A DNA stretch of 23,242 bases from Candidatus Nitrosopumilus sp. GTDB taxonomy: Archaea > Thermoproteota > Nitrososphaeria > Nitrososphaerales > Nitrosopumilaceae. The stretch is taken from assembly GCA_029861085.1 (NCBI GenBank), contig JAOUAE010000004.1:1-23242 (forward strand), read 5' to 3'. How positions within the stretch are numbered: position 1 is the stretch's first letter; each line of letters starts with the position of its first letter. Under the pieces are notes generated by a model that searched no databases, was not told where the DNA came from, and saw nothing but the letters and a program-made list of their open reading frames with translations. Below are positions 13,755-21,300 of the stretch, in pieces. The translations under genes and the position numbers were made by a program.

Positions 13755-14180
13755 TTATTTTACAATCATAACTGGAATAGTTGATTTATGAAGTACATAG
13801 TTTGACACACTTCCAAGAAATATTTCCTTGATGTTACTCATACCTCTTGCCCCAATCAATATGATGTCAAAATTTAATGACTTTGCAAATTTTGTTATTT
13901 TTAGCTCTGGATCTCCAAAATCTATCTTCTTTTCAAATAAAATTCCATTTTGGGCACAACGTATCTTTGCAGTCTCCATTATGTCATCTGCTGCTATCAA
14001 AAGAGGTTTTTCAGGATATTTCAAACCATGATATGTTTTTGGAATATTTGAGATTACATAAATTCCTACTAGTCTAGTATCGCATTGTCTTGCTAAATAA
14101 ATTCCCAGATCAAGTCCACGGTATGAATTTTTTGAGCCATCTAATGCAACTAATATTTTCTTAATTTTTGTTTTAATCAT
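13755..14180 (-). CDS. Universal stress protein (UspA family)
   Basis: The 141-aa protein has the alpha/beta nucleotide-binding fold, beginning KKILVALDGSKNSYRGLDLG. The ATP motif G-x2-G-x9-G-S is present as GARGMSNIKEIFLGS (about residues 109-123), placing it in the ATP-binding subgroup. It acts in the cytoplasm in stress or starvation responses. Its ATG overlaps the stop of the 38-aa Cys-rich gene upstream (ATGA), and the membrane protein gene follows directly: a three-gene operon. Confidence 0.93.
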   Translation of the reverse strand: MIKTKIKKILVALDGSKNSYRGLDLGIYLARQCDTRLVGIYVISNIPKTYHGLKYPEKPLLIAADDIMETAKIRCAQNGILFEKKIDFGDPELKITKFAKSLNFDIILIGARGMSNIKEIFLGSVSNYVLHKSTIPVMIVK

Positions 14181-14293
14181 CTGTTTTTTCCAAATGCACC
14201 TTGATGATCAGTTAAACAACATGCACATTGTTTTGTGTAGCACTCATCAATTTTTTCATGGCCACAAGAACCACAATTACAAGAATCACTCAT
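14177..14293 (-). CDS. 38-aa cysteine-rich protein, first gene of the USP operon
   Basis: The frame encodes MSDSCNCGSCGHEKIDECYT and then KQCACCLTDHQGAFGKNR. It has seven cysteines (C5, C7, C10, C18, C23, C25, C26) and two histidines, a metallothionein- or ferredoxin-like density that suggests metal binding. Its stop overlaps the USP start, strongly supporting it as a real gene. TATA-like TTTTAAAT lies upstream on the minus strand. Confidence 0.7.
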   Translation of the reverse strand: MSDSCNCGSCGHEKIDECYTKQCACCLTDHQGAFGKNR

Positions 14294-14377
14294 GATTTTA
14301 AGGAACAATTTTGGTAGTTAAACCAATTTAAAATTATCACATGTGAAAATTATCTTTGACTAATGCCATTTCAATAT

Positions 14378-14521
14378 CTATAATGATTCTTCGTTTGCAG
14401 ATACTGTGTCAAAACTCGTACCATCACAATGAGGGCAACTAGTTATAATCACCACCCCTGCTTTTTTGGTAAAGACATTTCCGCAGGATTTGCATGCGCG
14501 TAATTCACTTAGTGTGGTCAT
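14378..14521 (-). CDS. 47-aa zinc-ribbon protein
   Basis: The sequence MTTLSELRACKSCGNVFTKK is followed by a second knuckle, SCPHCDGTSFD. The two C-x2-C pairs (C10/C13 and C29/C32) make one zinc ribbon like those of archaeal transcription-linked proteins. A longer open frame reaches into the Hsp20 gene, but the ATG at 14521 lies about 25 nt after TTTATTTAAAAGG, a good archaeal promoter, so the short form is chosen. Confidence 0.7.
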   Translation of the reverse strand: MTTLSELRACKSCGNVFTKKAGVVIITSCPHCDGTSFDTVSANEESL

Positions 14522-14609
14522 GGAACTATTAGAATATCCTTTTAAATAAAATACTTGGTTGCTCCCAACTCTGAAAATCAAAATTAGAAATTTGGAGTAT
14601 TGAGATTTT

Positions 14610-14619
14610 AAAAAAAAAA
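14610..14619 (-). terminator. T-tract after Hsp20 copy 3
   Basis: Ten Ts on the minus strand lie 6-15 nt past the Hsp20 stop codon, as in archaeal intrinsic termination. Confidence 0.6.
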
Positions 14620-14624
14620 GAAAA

Positions 14625-15086
14625 TTACTGTACATTGACAGATCTTTTCTTTGGTTTAGGTGTAGGTTTTGTTTTGGGCAAAGTAATATCCAATACACCG
14701 TCGGTTAGTTTTGCCTTTACTTTTCCTGGAATGATTTTTTCAGAGAGGGGAATTATTTGATAGTATGATACGCTGTGCCTTTCTTTTCTTAGATAATTTT
14801 CCTTCTTTTCCTCTTCTTTGTGTTCTCCTGTGACTTCGATAGAATTATCAGTCACATTGAGTTTTAGATCTTTTTTCTTGATTCCAGGAGCATCCATCTT
14901 TACTCTAAATTGGTTTCCTTCATCTATAATGTCACAAGACGTGTGGGGCATAGAAATTGATGGAAAAGATGAAAATGCTTTTTCCATTTCTTTTCTAAAA
15001 CTTTCAACTGATCTATCAATATCAAACCAATTTGATGCTCTAGATGGAGTTACGGCAGAACTTGGTTTTGCTAGTTTTTTTGCCAT
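14625..15086 (-). CDS. hsp20: Hsp20/alpha-crystallin small heat-shock protein, copy 3
   Basis: The 153-aa paralogue of the 8177 gene lies on the opposite strand. It shares MAKK at the start, EMEKAFSSFP in the arm, DIIDEGNQFRVKMDAPGIKK and TDNSIEVTGEHKEEEKK in the core, and DGVLDITLPK near the end. N-terminal arms differ most. The ATG at 15086 matches the start of copy 2; an ATG two codons earlier (15092) is possible. It may form mixed oligomers with copy 2. Confidence 0.93.
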   Translation of the reverse strand: MAKKLAKPSSAVTPSRASNWFDIDRSVESFRKEMEKAFSSFPSISMPHTSCDIIDEGNQFRVKMDAPGIKKKDLKLNVTDNSIEVTGEHKEEEKKENYLRKERHSVSYYQIIPLSEKIIPGKVKAKLTDGVLDITLPKTKPTPKPKKRSVNVQ

Positions 15087-15142
15087 ATACATAACGCGTA
15101 AAAAGGTATTAAGTTAATATTGTAAATTTTCATGTTTGAATA

Positions 15143-15217
15143 TTACATAAGTAAAACAACTATGGAAAGAGCAATCAATGTAATTCCTGCTACAATTATT
15201 ACACCTTTAAAGAGCAT
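15143..15217 (-). CDS. 24-aa transmembrane micropeptide
   Basis: MLFKGVIIVAGITLIALSIV followed by VLLM is one membrane helix with a single Lys near the start. It begins 28 nt after the cupredoxin stop on the same strand and could be a tiny membrane partner of that anchored copper protein. Coding status is supported only by position and composition. Confidence 0.4.
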   Translation of the reverse strand: MLFKGVIIVAGITLIALSIVVLLM

Positions 15218-15245
15218 TTTGAGTTAATCCCACCACTTTTCCATA

Positions 15246-15821
15246 TTATTTTACAGTAACTGAACCATTTGCCCAAGGATGAATCATGCAGAAATAAGCA
15301 TATTTTCCAGATTCTTCAAATTTGTGTGAAAAGGTATTGTTAGGTTTTATCAATCCACTATCAAAATTTGCGTCCGGTCCGTTAACAACATCTCCACTGC
15401 TAACTGTATGAACAGAAGAATCGTCATTTCTCCAAATAACTTCGCCCCCTTTGAAAATTATTAGAGATGAGGGATCATAACATTTGTCAACCTCTTCACA
15501 TCCCGGAATTGCAGTACCTTCTGGAATGCTTACCAGTCTTGAAGGCAGTTTAGAAGTAGCTAATTCTTTTGAGAGATCTATTATTTTTTCGGCTGATTGT
15601 TTACTCTTTTCAATTACCTGTCCTGCATTTTCAGCTGTCTGTTCTGCATCTTCCATGGTCTTTTTTACAATTAACATTTCTGCTATCATTTCTTGACTCC
15701 CATCTTTAATGGGAGTTGTTTTAGATTCTGAAACATCAGATACAAAATTAGATGAAAACGTAGCAAATCCAACTCCGATAATTACTACAACAATAGAAAT
15801 TACAATTCCTGCTTTATCCAT
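15246..15821 (-). CDS. Membrane-anchored plastocyanin-like cupredoxin
   Basis: The 191-aa protein has an N-terminal signal anchor (residues 5-25), a helical spacer rich in Glu/Lys/Ala (about 40-90) and a C-terminal cupredoxin domain outside the cell. Copper ligands are H138, C178 and H181 (YFCMIHPWANG). The usual axial Met of C-x2-HPWM is Ala184 here. C108 and C114 (GCEEVDKCYD) may form a disulfide. Such proteins carry electrons in the copper-based respiration of ammonia oxidisers. The ATG at 15821 is preferred to a TTG at 15830. Confidence 0.9.
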   Translation of the reverse strand: MDKAGIVISIVVVIIGVGFATFSSNFVSDVSESKTTPIKDGSQEMIAEMLIVKKTMEDAEQTAENAGQVIEKSKQSAEKIIDLSKELATSKLPSRLVSIPEGTAIPGCEEVDKCYDPSSLIIFKGGEVIWRNDDSSVHTVSSGDVVNGPDANFDSGLIKPNNTFSHKFEESGKYAYFCMIHPWANGSVTVK

Positions 15822-16154
15822 AGATGTCAATAAGTAAAAAATTTCATCTGCATTAATAAAGCGAAAATAGAATAATCAAATTTGGAAATCATACATGTAA
15901 ATACTTTAGAAAATCGTAACCAAACTCCGTACTTGAATTGTTAGTTCAATTCCATAGATGCTGAACCATTATTGGGAATAATTTGAGATTAGTTGCTTAT
16001 TATTAAATAAAAATTAAATAATTCAAACTTTATTCTATGCCCAAAATTTAACACTAAATTCAAAATTTTACGTCTAATTGATCAAATTTGGGTTGGTTTG
16101 CACGCTAAGATGAGTTTACTGAGTATTAGTCACAGAAAAATATCAAAATAGGAC
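15822..16154. other. Gene-free stretch between cupredoxin and CDF remnant
   Basis: No gene is supported on either strand. Short inverted repeats are seen: GAATTG / CAATTC around 15934-15953 and an imperfect CCCAAAATTT / AAATTTGGG pair around 16040-16091. A cupredoxin promoter should lie near 15840-15860. Confidence 0.45.
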
Positions 16155-16645
16155 TTAATCGATGACTGCAATAATATTTATCAAAAGTGTGATAAAGCCA
16201 AAAACACCCATCAATCCAGATTCTGGCGTATGCAAAACTTGTGTACGATATATTGTGTAAGCCAGCATTATACACCCATTACACCAAGAAATATCTTTCG
16301 GATGAGCGTTGAACAAGATCGTAATTTAAGATCCCATCCTATTACAAGTAACCCTAAGAACGTGATTGACCCATCACCAAGAAAATCAAGCGCATCGGCT
16401 TTGAGTGCTTGTGAATCCGTTAAGAATCCGCCAATCATCTCGGCGAGTATATAACCTACATTGAGTAAAACAACTATCCATAATGCCTTGTGATATGCAT
16501 ATGCAATATGAGAAAGATCTTTTAGTAAATTGTCATCGTCTGACATTAAATCTTGATTAATTACAATGTAAACATGCTGGGAATTTAATCCACACACTAA
16601 GAGTTGTGGCTTATTGTTAAATGAGAATTTGTGTTCTTTACTCAT
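16155..16645 (-). pseudogene. Cation diffusion facilitator (CDF) transporter, truncated and frameshifted
   Basis: The first frame (to 16268) encodes the CDF N-terminal half: HKALWIVVLLNVGYILAEM, then GGFLTDSQALKADALDFLGD with the D-x3-D metal site, then LGLLVIGW. It stops at GVMGV. In another frame the sequence goes on as LAYTIYRTQVLHTPESGLMG and VFGFITLLINIIAVID, which is the next CDF helix pair, then stops at 16155. The last helices and the cytoplasmic domain are missing. CDFs export zinc, cadmium or iron; this copy is probably dead. An ATG at 16546 (MSDDDNLLKDL) may be the original start. Confidence 0.8.
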
Positions 16646-16708
16646 AGTTAGTAGGTCTTCACGCCAAATCTGTCAATCATGTATTATCTTTGTAAAAATT
16701 ATTAAATT

Positions 16709-16891
16709 CTAAACTTTTGATGAGAGTTCATCTATTTGCTTTTCTAATTTTTCTAACCTAGAGTTTAGATCTGAAATGCCATCCTCTTTTTTTGATGGTT
16801 GTATTTTTGTTGGTTTCTTTTTTGTAGTTTTTGATGTTTTAGGTATTGTTTTCTTTTGTGATGATTTCTTTTTCGCAATTTTCTTTGCCAA
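16709..16891 (-). CDS. 60-aa Lys-rich protein with C-terminal coiled coil
   Basis: The first 37 residues are mostly Lys, Thr, Ser and Pro (MAKKIAKKKSSQKKTIPKTS), like histone tails or non-specific DNA-binding tails. The end, ISDLNSRLEKLEKQIDELSS, is a heptad coiled coil for dimer formation. It is divergent from the ParB-like gene with 122 nt between. A role in DNA compaction or partition beside ParB is plausible but inferred. Confidence 0.6.
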   Translation of the reverse strand: MAKKIAKKKSSQKKTIPKTSKTTKKKPTKIQPSKKEDGISDLNSRLEKLEKQIDELSSKV

Positions 16892-17013
16892 TAAAAATAA
16901 TACAGATAAACTTGTTATTAATTATTTAAGTTGGCATATCACAAATTATTTTGACTGCTATTTCAATTTCAAGAATCCTGAAAATATTTTTATGTACACA
17001 AAAATCCTACCAA

Positions 17014-17820
17014 ATGTTGGCAAAACAAAATTCTCTTGTCTTTCACAAAATTGAAACCGTTCCAATCTCAAAAGTAATTGTATGGGATGAAGTGGAGACA
17101 AGGCAATTAAATCTTGATGGGATTGAAGAATTAACCAAAAGTATCAAAGAAGAAGGGTTGCAAAACCCCCCGGTTGTTCAAAAAAACAAAGACGGGACAT
17201 TCAAACTGATTGCAGGTCAAAGAAGGCTAGAGGCCCTAAAAAGAATTGGCAGTAAAAACATCCCAGTAATGGTTGTGAAAAAACCATATAATGATGAGAA
17301 TGCAAAAGCCGTATCAATTATCGAGAACCTACACCGTAAACAGATGAATTCTCAAGAGATGGCCCAAGCTTGTGATTTTTTGGTAAAATCAATGAAATCC
17401 ACAAAAAAAGCAGCCAAGGCTCTAGGAATCAGTCAGCAGACTCTAAGAACACATATTGGGTTTAACAGCATTCCTACAAAATTACAAGAATTAGTGCCAA
17501 AAATAATTTCAAAAAATGAGGCATTGCAATTATATCGCATAAATCCAAAAATAGACAGTACCATAGAGATTGCAAACAGAATCCAAAGATACTCTCCTGA
17601 TGCAAAAAAGAGATACCTTGATGCGTTAGCATTGGATCCTGATGCATCACATGGAGCAATAAGACGAATGGCAAACCATTTCCGAGAAAAACAAAACATC
17701 CGTCTAAAACTATCAAAGACTCAGGCAAAGACATTGGCAAAAGAATCTGTACATATGGATTTGGAACCTGAGGATCTTGTAAGAAAGATTGTTTCTGATT
17801 GGATCTCAAGGAAAAGTTAG
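17014..17820 (+). CDS. ParB/Spo0J-like protein
   Basis: The 268-aa protein has the ParB N-terminal domain with GQRRLEALKRIG and the ENLHRKQMN motif (CTP-binding/nuclease-like boxes). An HTH follows (AKALGISQQTLRTHIGF), and a C-terminal basic segment (IRLKLSKTQAKTLAKES) looks like a ribbon-helix-helix. It probably binds DNA at specific sites for partition or gene control. No ParA gene is adjacent. The ATG at 17014 lies about 25 nt after ATATTTTTATG, so it is chosen over an upstream ATG at 16951. Confidence 0.9.
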   Translation: MLAKQNSLVFHKIETVPISKVIVWDEVETRQLNLDGIEELTKSIKEEGLQNPPVVQKNKDGTFKLIAGQRRLEALKRIGSKNIPVMVVKKPYNDENAKAVSIIENLHRKQMNSQEMAQACDFLVKSMKSTKKAAKALGISQQTLRTHIGFNSIPTKLQELVPKIISKNEALQLYRINPKIDSTIEIANRIQRYSPDAKKRYLDALALDPDASHGAIRRMANHFREKQNIRLKLSKTQAKTLAKESVHMDLEPEDLVRKIVSDWISRKS

Positions 17821-17951
17821 TAAATTGTTTTATTTTAAAAATTATTTAATTACATATTTTTGATGATGCTATATGATAATACAAGTTGTCTTGAAATGAA
17901 ATGATGAGAAATTGAGGGTTTTTAAGAAAAACTTTATTCATTACAATAAAA

Positions 17952-18026
17952 TTAATCTTCGTAAAAAATCCAGGACAGTCCTTGTACTTCTTCCCAGGTT
18001 AAATTAGATTTGTTTTGATTAGACAT
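17952..18026 (-). CDS. 24-aa microprotein, copy B
   Basis: This homologue of the 800-877 gene begins MSNQNKSNLTWEEVQ and ends GLSWIFYED. The N-terminal half has drifted (one residue shorter), while WEE and the last nine residues are fixed. CTTTTATAC on the minus strand (18047-18055) is a TATA box about 24 nt before the ATG. A second copy with synonymous changes is the main reason to accept such a short gene. Confidence 0.55.
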   Translation of the reverse strand: MSNQNKSNLTWEEVQGLSWIFYED

Positions 18027-18128
18027 GTACTGTATTTTCAAAATTCGTATAAAAGATGTACAGATGATTCGTTCACGTAAATAATCAGCGGTATAAATCA
18101 TGGAATGATAATTGGCAGAAATAATTTG

Positions 18129-18357
18129 AAAGGATGGGCAAAAATTGGCCCATCCCTTGGACGGTTAGTATGGTCGGTTGGTTAAACGGTTAGATAATGA
18201 CTCCCATCCGCAGAATCCTAAACTAACAATTGTAAAGTTTGCTTAAAAGAGAATAGTATAATTCCTCAGAATGATCTAAATACTATTTGTGTAAAAATCG
18301 AACATAGACACATTGGATCTCTCACCAGATAACTGATCGTTGTTGGTCTTAAGATCC
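18129..18357 (-). ncRNA. Conserved structured RNA-like element, copy B
   Basis: This is the inverted copy of 486-705. The 3' hairpin (minus strand, 18155 to 18132) is GGATGGGC paired with GCCCATCC around an 8-base loop; the closing C-G pair replaces A-T of copy A. The 74-nt core is kept with two changes. It carries small insertions (in TAACCGTTTAACCAACCGAC) compared with copy A. The 5' ACCAAC hairpin is weaker here. The microprotein starts about 103 nt beyond. Confidence 0.55.
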
Positions 18358-18397
18358 AAATTTATGAGAAAGTTCTTACAAAAATAAAATAAAAAAA

Positions 18398-18496
18398 TTA
18401 TTTTGAAACAGTTTCTACAACTGCTTCTAATACTTCTTGTCGTGGTGATTGTTTTCTATATTCTTGTAGTGCAGGGACTTGAGAAATTTGAACCAA
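18398..18496 (-). pseudogene. Possible C-terminal remnant (32 codons)
   Basis: From a TTG the frame encodes LVQISQVPALQEYRKQSPRQ and then EVLEAVVETVSK, which has the look of a protein end. T-rich sequence follows the stop on the minus strand. The frame opens upstream without a good start. No family recognised. Confidence 0.25.
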
Positions 18497-18616
18497 TCTT
18501 GTGTAAAAATAATAAATAATCATCTAAATTTTAGAAATATCGAAATAGTCAAAATATAACATTTTCATCTGAATCAATAGAATCTCTTTAATTCCAGTCT
18601 GAACAACTCTCACGTT

Positions 18617-19486
18617 ATGACAAAGATATCATATACTCTATCTAAAAATTTCAGGAAAGACACTCTGCTATTGCTTGAGAAAATTGTTGTCATGGTGGAT
18701 GACTATGAGAAAAAAGGATACCGTATGACACTAAGGCAGTTGTTTTATCAGCTGGTATCTCATGACATGTTGCCAAATGACCAAAAAAAGTACAAGAAAC
18801 TCAGTACTATCATCAAAGATGCTAGAATGGCCGGATTAATTGACTGGGATGTAATAGAAGATAGAATAAGAATTCCAACAATGCCAAGCGAATTTGAGAA
18901 TATTTCTCATCTAGTAAAGGCTGCCATCTCATCTTATAGGCGTGACAGGTGGGAAAACCAAGAATATTACGTAGAGGTATGGGTTGAAAAAGATGCCCTG
19001 TCAGGCGTACTAGAACCAGTAACTAGAAAATATCATGTACATCTGTTGGTGAACAGAGGTTATTCCTCAACTAGTGCTTTACATGAATCCGTATTAAGAA
19101 TTAAACAACAACAAGACAAAGAATGCATCATCTTGTATTTGGGAGACCATGATCCTAGCGGCAAGAACATGATAACTGACATCAAAAACAGACTGGAGCA
19201 ATTTCAATGCGATGCCACAGTAAGGGATGTAGCTTTAACAATGGAGCAGATAAAACAGTATAATCTTCCACCAAATTCTGCCAAAAAGTCAGATCCACGT
19301 TCAGACAAATACATCAAAAGACACGGTAATTTATCGTGGGAACTAGATGCTCTGACTCCTGAAGTGCTAAATCAACTGGTGTCATCCCATATTGAAGAGT
19401 TCTTGGACATGGATGAATATCAGAGAATTATAAACCAGGAAGAAGAAGAGAAGATGGAACTAGTCCAAGTTACACAAGACATATAG
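18617..19486 (+). CDS. Topo VI A/Spo11-like Toprim protein (Mini-A type)
   Basis: The 289-aa protein joins a winged-helix-like region, TLRQLFYQLVSHDMLPN (38-54, Tyr44 at the place of the DNA-cutting Tyr) with a Toprim domain: VEKDAL (E124) and GDHDPSG (D177, D179). This is the order of the topoisomerase VI A subunit. It is shorter than cellular Topo VI A and no B-subunit (GHKL ATPase) gene is present, as described for Mini-A proteins of mobile elements. It may cut DNA during element replication, transfer or recombination. Assignment is from motifs and fold order. Confidence 0.8.
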   Translation: MTKISYTLSKNFRKDTLLLLEKIVVMVDDYEKKGYRMTLRQLFYQLVSHDMLPNDQKKYKKLSTIIKDARMAGLIDWDVIEDRIRIPTMPSEFENISHLVKAAISSYRRDRWENQEYYVEVWVEKDALSGVLEPVTRKYHVHLLVNRGYSSTSALHESVLRIKQQQDKECIILYLGDHDPSGKNMITDIKNRLEQFQCDATVRDVALTMEQIKQYNLPPNSAKKSDPRSDKYIKRHGNLSWELDALTPEVLNQLVSSHIEEFLDMDEYQRIINQEEEEKMELVQVTQDI

Positions 19487-19608
19487 CTTCAAAATCCATA
19501 ATTTTAGAGAATCAGTTTATCTTGATTAAGACTAGTATCTTTTGGTATGATGATACGGAATTCATTATTTATAATGGGAAGTGATATCCATTATCCAACT
19601 AAATTTTC

Positions 19609-19665
19609 CTGGTGACTGGTATATCTCACCAGTTTGGTTCACCTGAACAGTTCACAAAAAAAAAA
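19609..19665 (-). terminator. Hairpins and T10 tract between convergent genes
   Basis: CTGGTGA (19609-19615) pairs with TCACCAG (19626-19632), and GTTCA-CC-TGAAC forms a second small palindrome near 19638-19649. Ten As at 19656-19665 give T10 on the minus strand, 33 nt after the stop of the 19699 gene. It probably ends both converging transcripts. Confidence 0.55.
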
Positions 19666-19698
19666 TCACATTTTACAATATATAATAAAGTGTGGGAA

Positions 19699-21132
19699 CT
19701 ATGCCAGTGAACCGTCTTGATGAACCGGCATAATCGTGATTCTGTCTCTTTGTTGTGGGTCTATTTCATCTAAGATATGTTGTAGCTTGTCTTGTGTATC
19801 TTCATAGCACCACATCTCCACTTTAGAAAACCATTCCAAACTCTTTGTCATGTTTGATTTGACTTGTTGAGGATGTGACCTTATCTCCTGTGGGGATTCT
19901 ATCTCAATTGCAACTCCATTTAACACATCAAAGCTGTCATTGTCCAGTATTGGAATTGATATTGCATCAGGTTGCTCTATTGTGATGTCTTGTTTTAGCA
20001 CCTCAAAATAGTCTTCATTATCCAGATGGTATCTTTTTGCCTGCTGAATCAGGAAAAATGACTCCATTCCTCCCTCTCTTTGGTTCTCTAATACTGGATT
20101 GAACAATTTATGTAATTTTGGAGAAAGTTCAAACTCTATTCTGGATTGCTCTCCCTTGTTCATTGTGACTAGTCCCTGGTTTGCCAGTGCTTGCAGACGT
20201 ATCTTTACTTGTGATTTGTTGACTCCAGACAGCCCTGAGATTTCTGACAGATTTGGCCTGTAAGACTCATTTCCAATAGTTTGCCTGTTTTTGAGCAGAT
20301 TGTGAATCACAATGCACAGCTTGTGGGATTTTGGCCTGTATTCAGAAAAATTTGCAGATGCCATATGCAGTATCTTTTGGCTTTTTTGTGTGTCAGTTGG
20401 AACAGAAGACAATACAGAAGTTTCCTCACTGTTAATTTTATCAATGTCATCTGTTTGCAATTTCTCGTTATCTTGAGTTGTACTGTTAATTTCATCATTC
20501 TCTTTTCTTTTTTCTTCTAACAGTTCAGCAACACGCACTACAACTCTATCTACAATTTCCTCATTGTCAGTTTTACACATATCCAGTGTCTCATTACAAT
20601 ATCTGTAGATTCGTGGAATTTCCTCTTCAATACCTTGTTTTACAGAATTTTTAGTATAGTCTTGTATCTTTTTGTCTAGCTCAAGTTTTTCTGCAAAAAT
20701 GCTCATATTATTCTGAATTGATTGTACATCATTTTTGTGATCATTTTTTATCGATGTAGATTCTTCTTTGAGATGTGTTATGACATGAGATAATTGTTCT
20801 GATATAGAGTTTAGATCAAGACTAAACAAATCTGTACCTCGTTCTGTTCCTTTTGAGAACATCATCCATGACACCAGAGAGCAGACACTTACCAATCCAA
20901 CTACCAATATCCAATCAATTTGCGCATCAATTTGTACTAGTGGTAAAATCACCACGCCATCAAATACTGCAATTCCAAGTATTGTAAAAAATCGTACAGC
21001 ATTTTCCTCTGATCTGAATCGTTGCATCTTTCCTGATTGCAAGGAACCACCTATTGCATGTGGCAGTCCGACTGTAGTTACAATGGCTACTATCAAGAGT
21101 ATGACATCTAGCATCTGTGATGATATGATCAT
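19699..21132 (-). CDS. Membrane protein with coiled coil, winged helix and nuclease-like C terminus
   Basis: The 477-aa protein has N-terminal membrane helices (about 7-28, 47-66 and 73-92) and a long acidic coiled-coil region (about 105-240). A winged-helix DNA-binding domain (about 275-340: LSEISGLSGVNKSQVKIRLQ, then ALANQGLV) follows. The C-terminal domain, with NDSFDVLNGVAIEIESPQEI, then QVKSNMTKSLEWF, has the D...E-x-E strand pattern of PD-(D/E)xK-like domains found at the ends of DNA-transfer proteins. It could tether element DNA to the membrane. Catalysis is unproven and the full active site is unclear. Its start region diverges from the 21301 gene. Confidence 0.7.
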   Translation of the reverse strand: MIISSQMLDVILLIVAIVTTVGLPHAIGGSLQSGKMQRFRSEENAVRFFTILGIAVFDGVVILPLVQIDAQIDWILVVGLVSVCSLVSWMMFSKGTERGTDLFSLDLNSISEQLSHVITHLKEESTSIKNDHKNDVQSIQNNMSIFAEKLELDKKIQDYTKNSVKQGIEEEIPRIYRYCNETLDMCKTDNEEIVDRVVVRVAELLEEKRKENDEINSTTQDNEKLQTDDIDKINSEETSVLSSVPTDTQKSQKILHMASANFSEYRPKSHKLCIVIHNLLKNRQTIGNESYRPNLSEISGLSGVNKSQVKIRLQALANQGLVTMNKGEQSRIEFELSPKLHKLFNPVLENQREGGMESFFLIQQAKRYHLDNEDYFEVLKQDITIEQPDAISIPILDNDSFDVLNGVAIEIESPQEIRSHPQQVKSNMTKSLEWFSKVEMWCYEDTQDKLQHILDEIDPQQRDRITIMPVHQDGSLA

Positions 21133-21249
21133 CTTGAATGCAACTCCTCAAGAATTGGATAGTCATCTGATTTTGTTATTGCTGTATTTATGAAATAATC
21201 TGTGATGGCATGATTCTTTTTCATGAAATATGATAAACCATTTCTATAT

Positions 21250-21276
21250 AAGCCAAATTTTTTACAATTTTGGCTT
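21250..21276. promoter_or_regulatory. Operator-like inverted repeat at the 21301 promoter
   Basis: AAGCCAAA (21250-21257) and TTTGGCTT (21269-21276) are perfect 8-bp half-sites. They sit against the TATA-like CTTTTATAC (21274-21282), 25 nt before the ATG at 21301. A dimeric repressor bound here would block TBP. Confidence 0.5.
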
Positions 21277-21300
21277 TTATACAAATCACTATACCACACT

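Larger units (their letters stand above)
17952..18357 (-). repeat. Long inverted repeat, copy B
   Basis: This is the partner of 486-877, in opposite orientation. It contains the RNA-like element, promoter and microprotein in the same order. Flanking sequences on both sides differ from those of copy A. Confidence 0.8.

Noticed and set aside
14522..14698. N-terminal extension of the 47-aa zinc-ribbon frame
   Set aside because: Would overlap the Hsp20 gene and swallow a good promoter 25 nt before the ATG at 14521.
16951..17013. Longer start for the ParB-like protein
   Set aside because: The extra 21 residues would cover the TATA-like box that suits the ATG at 17014 and show no domain.
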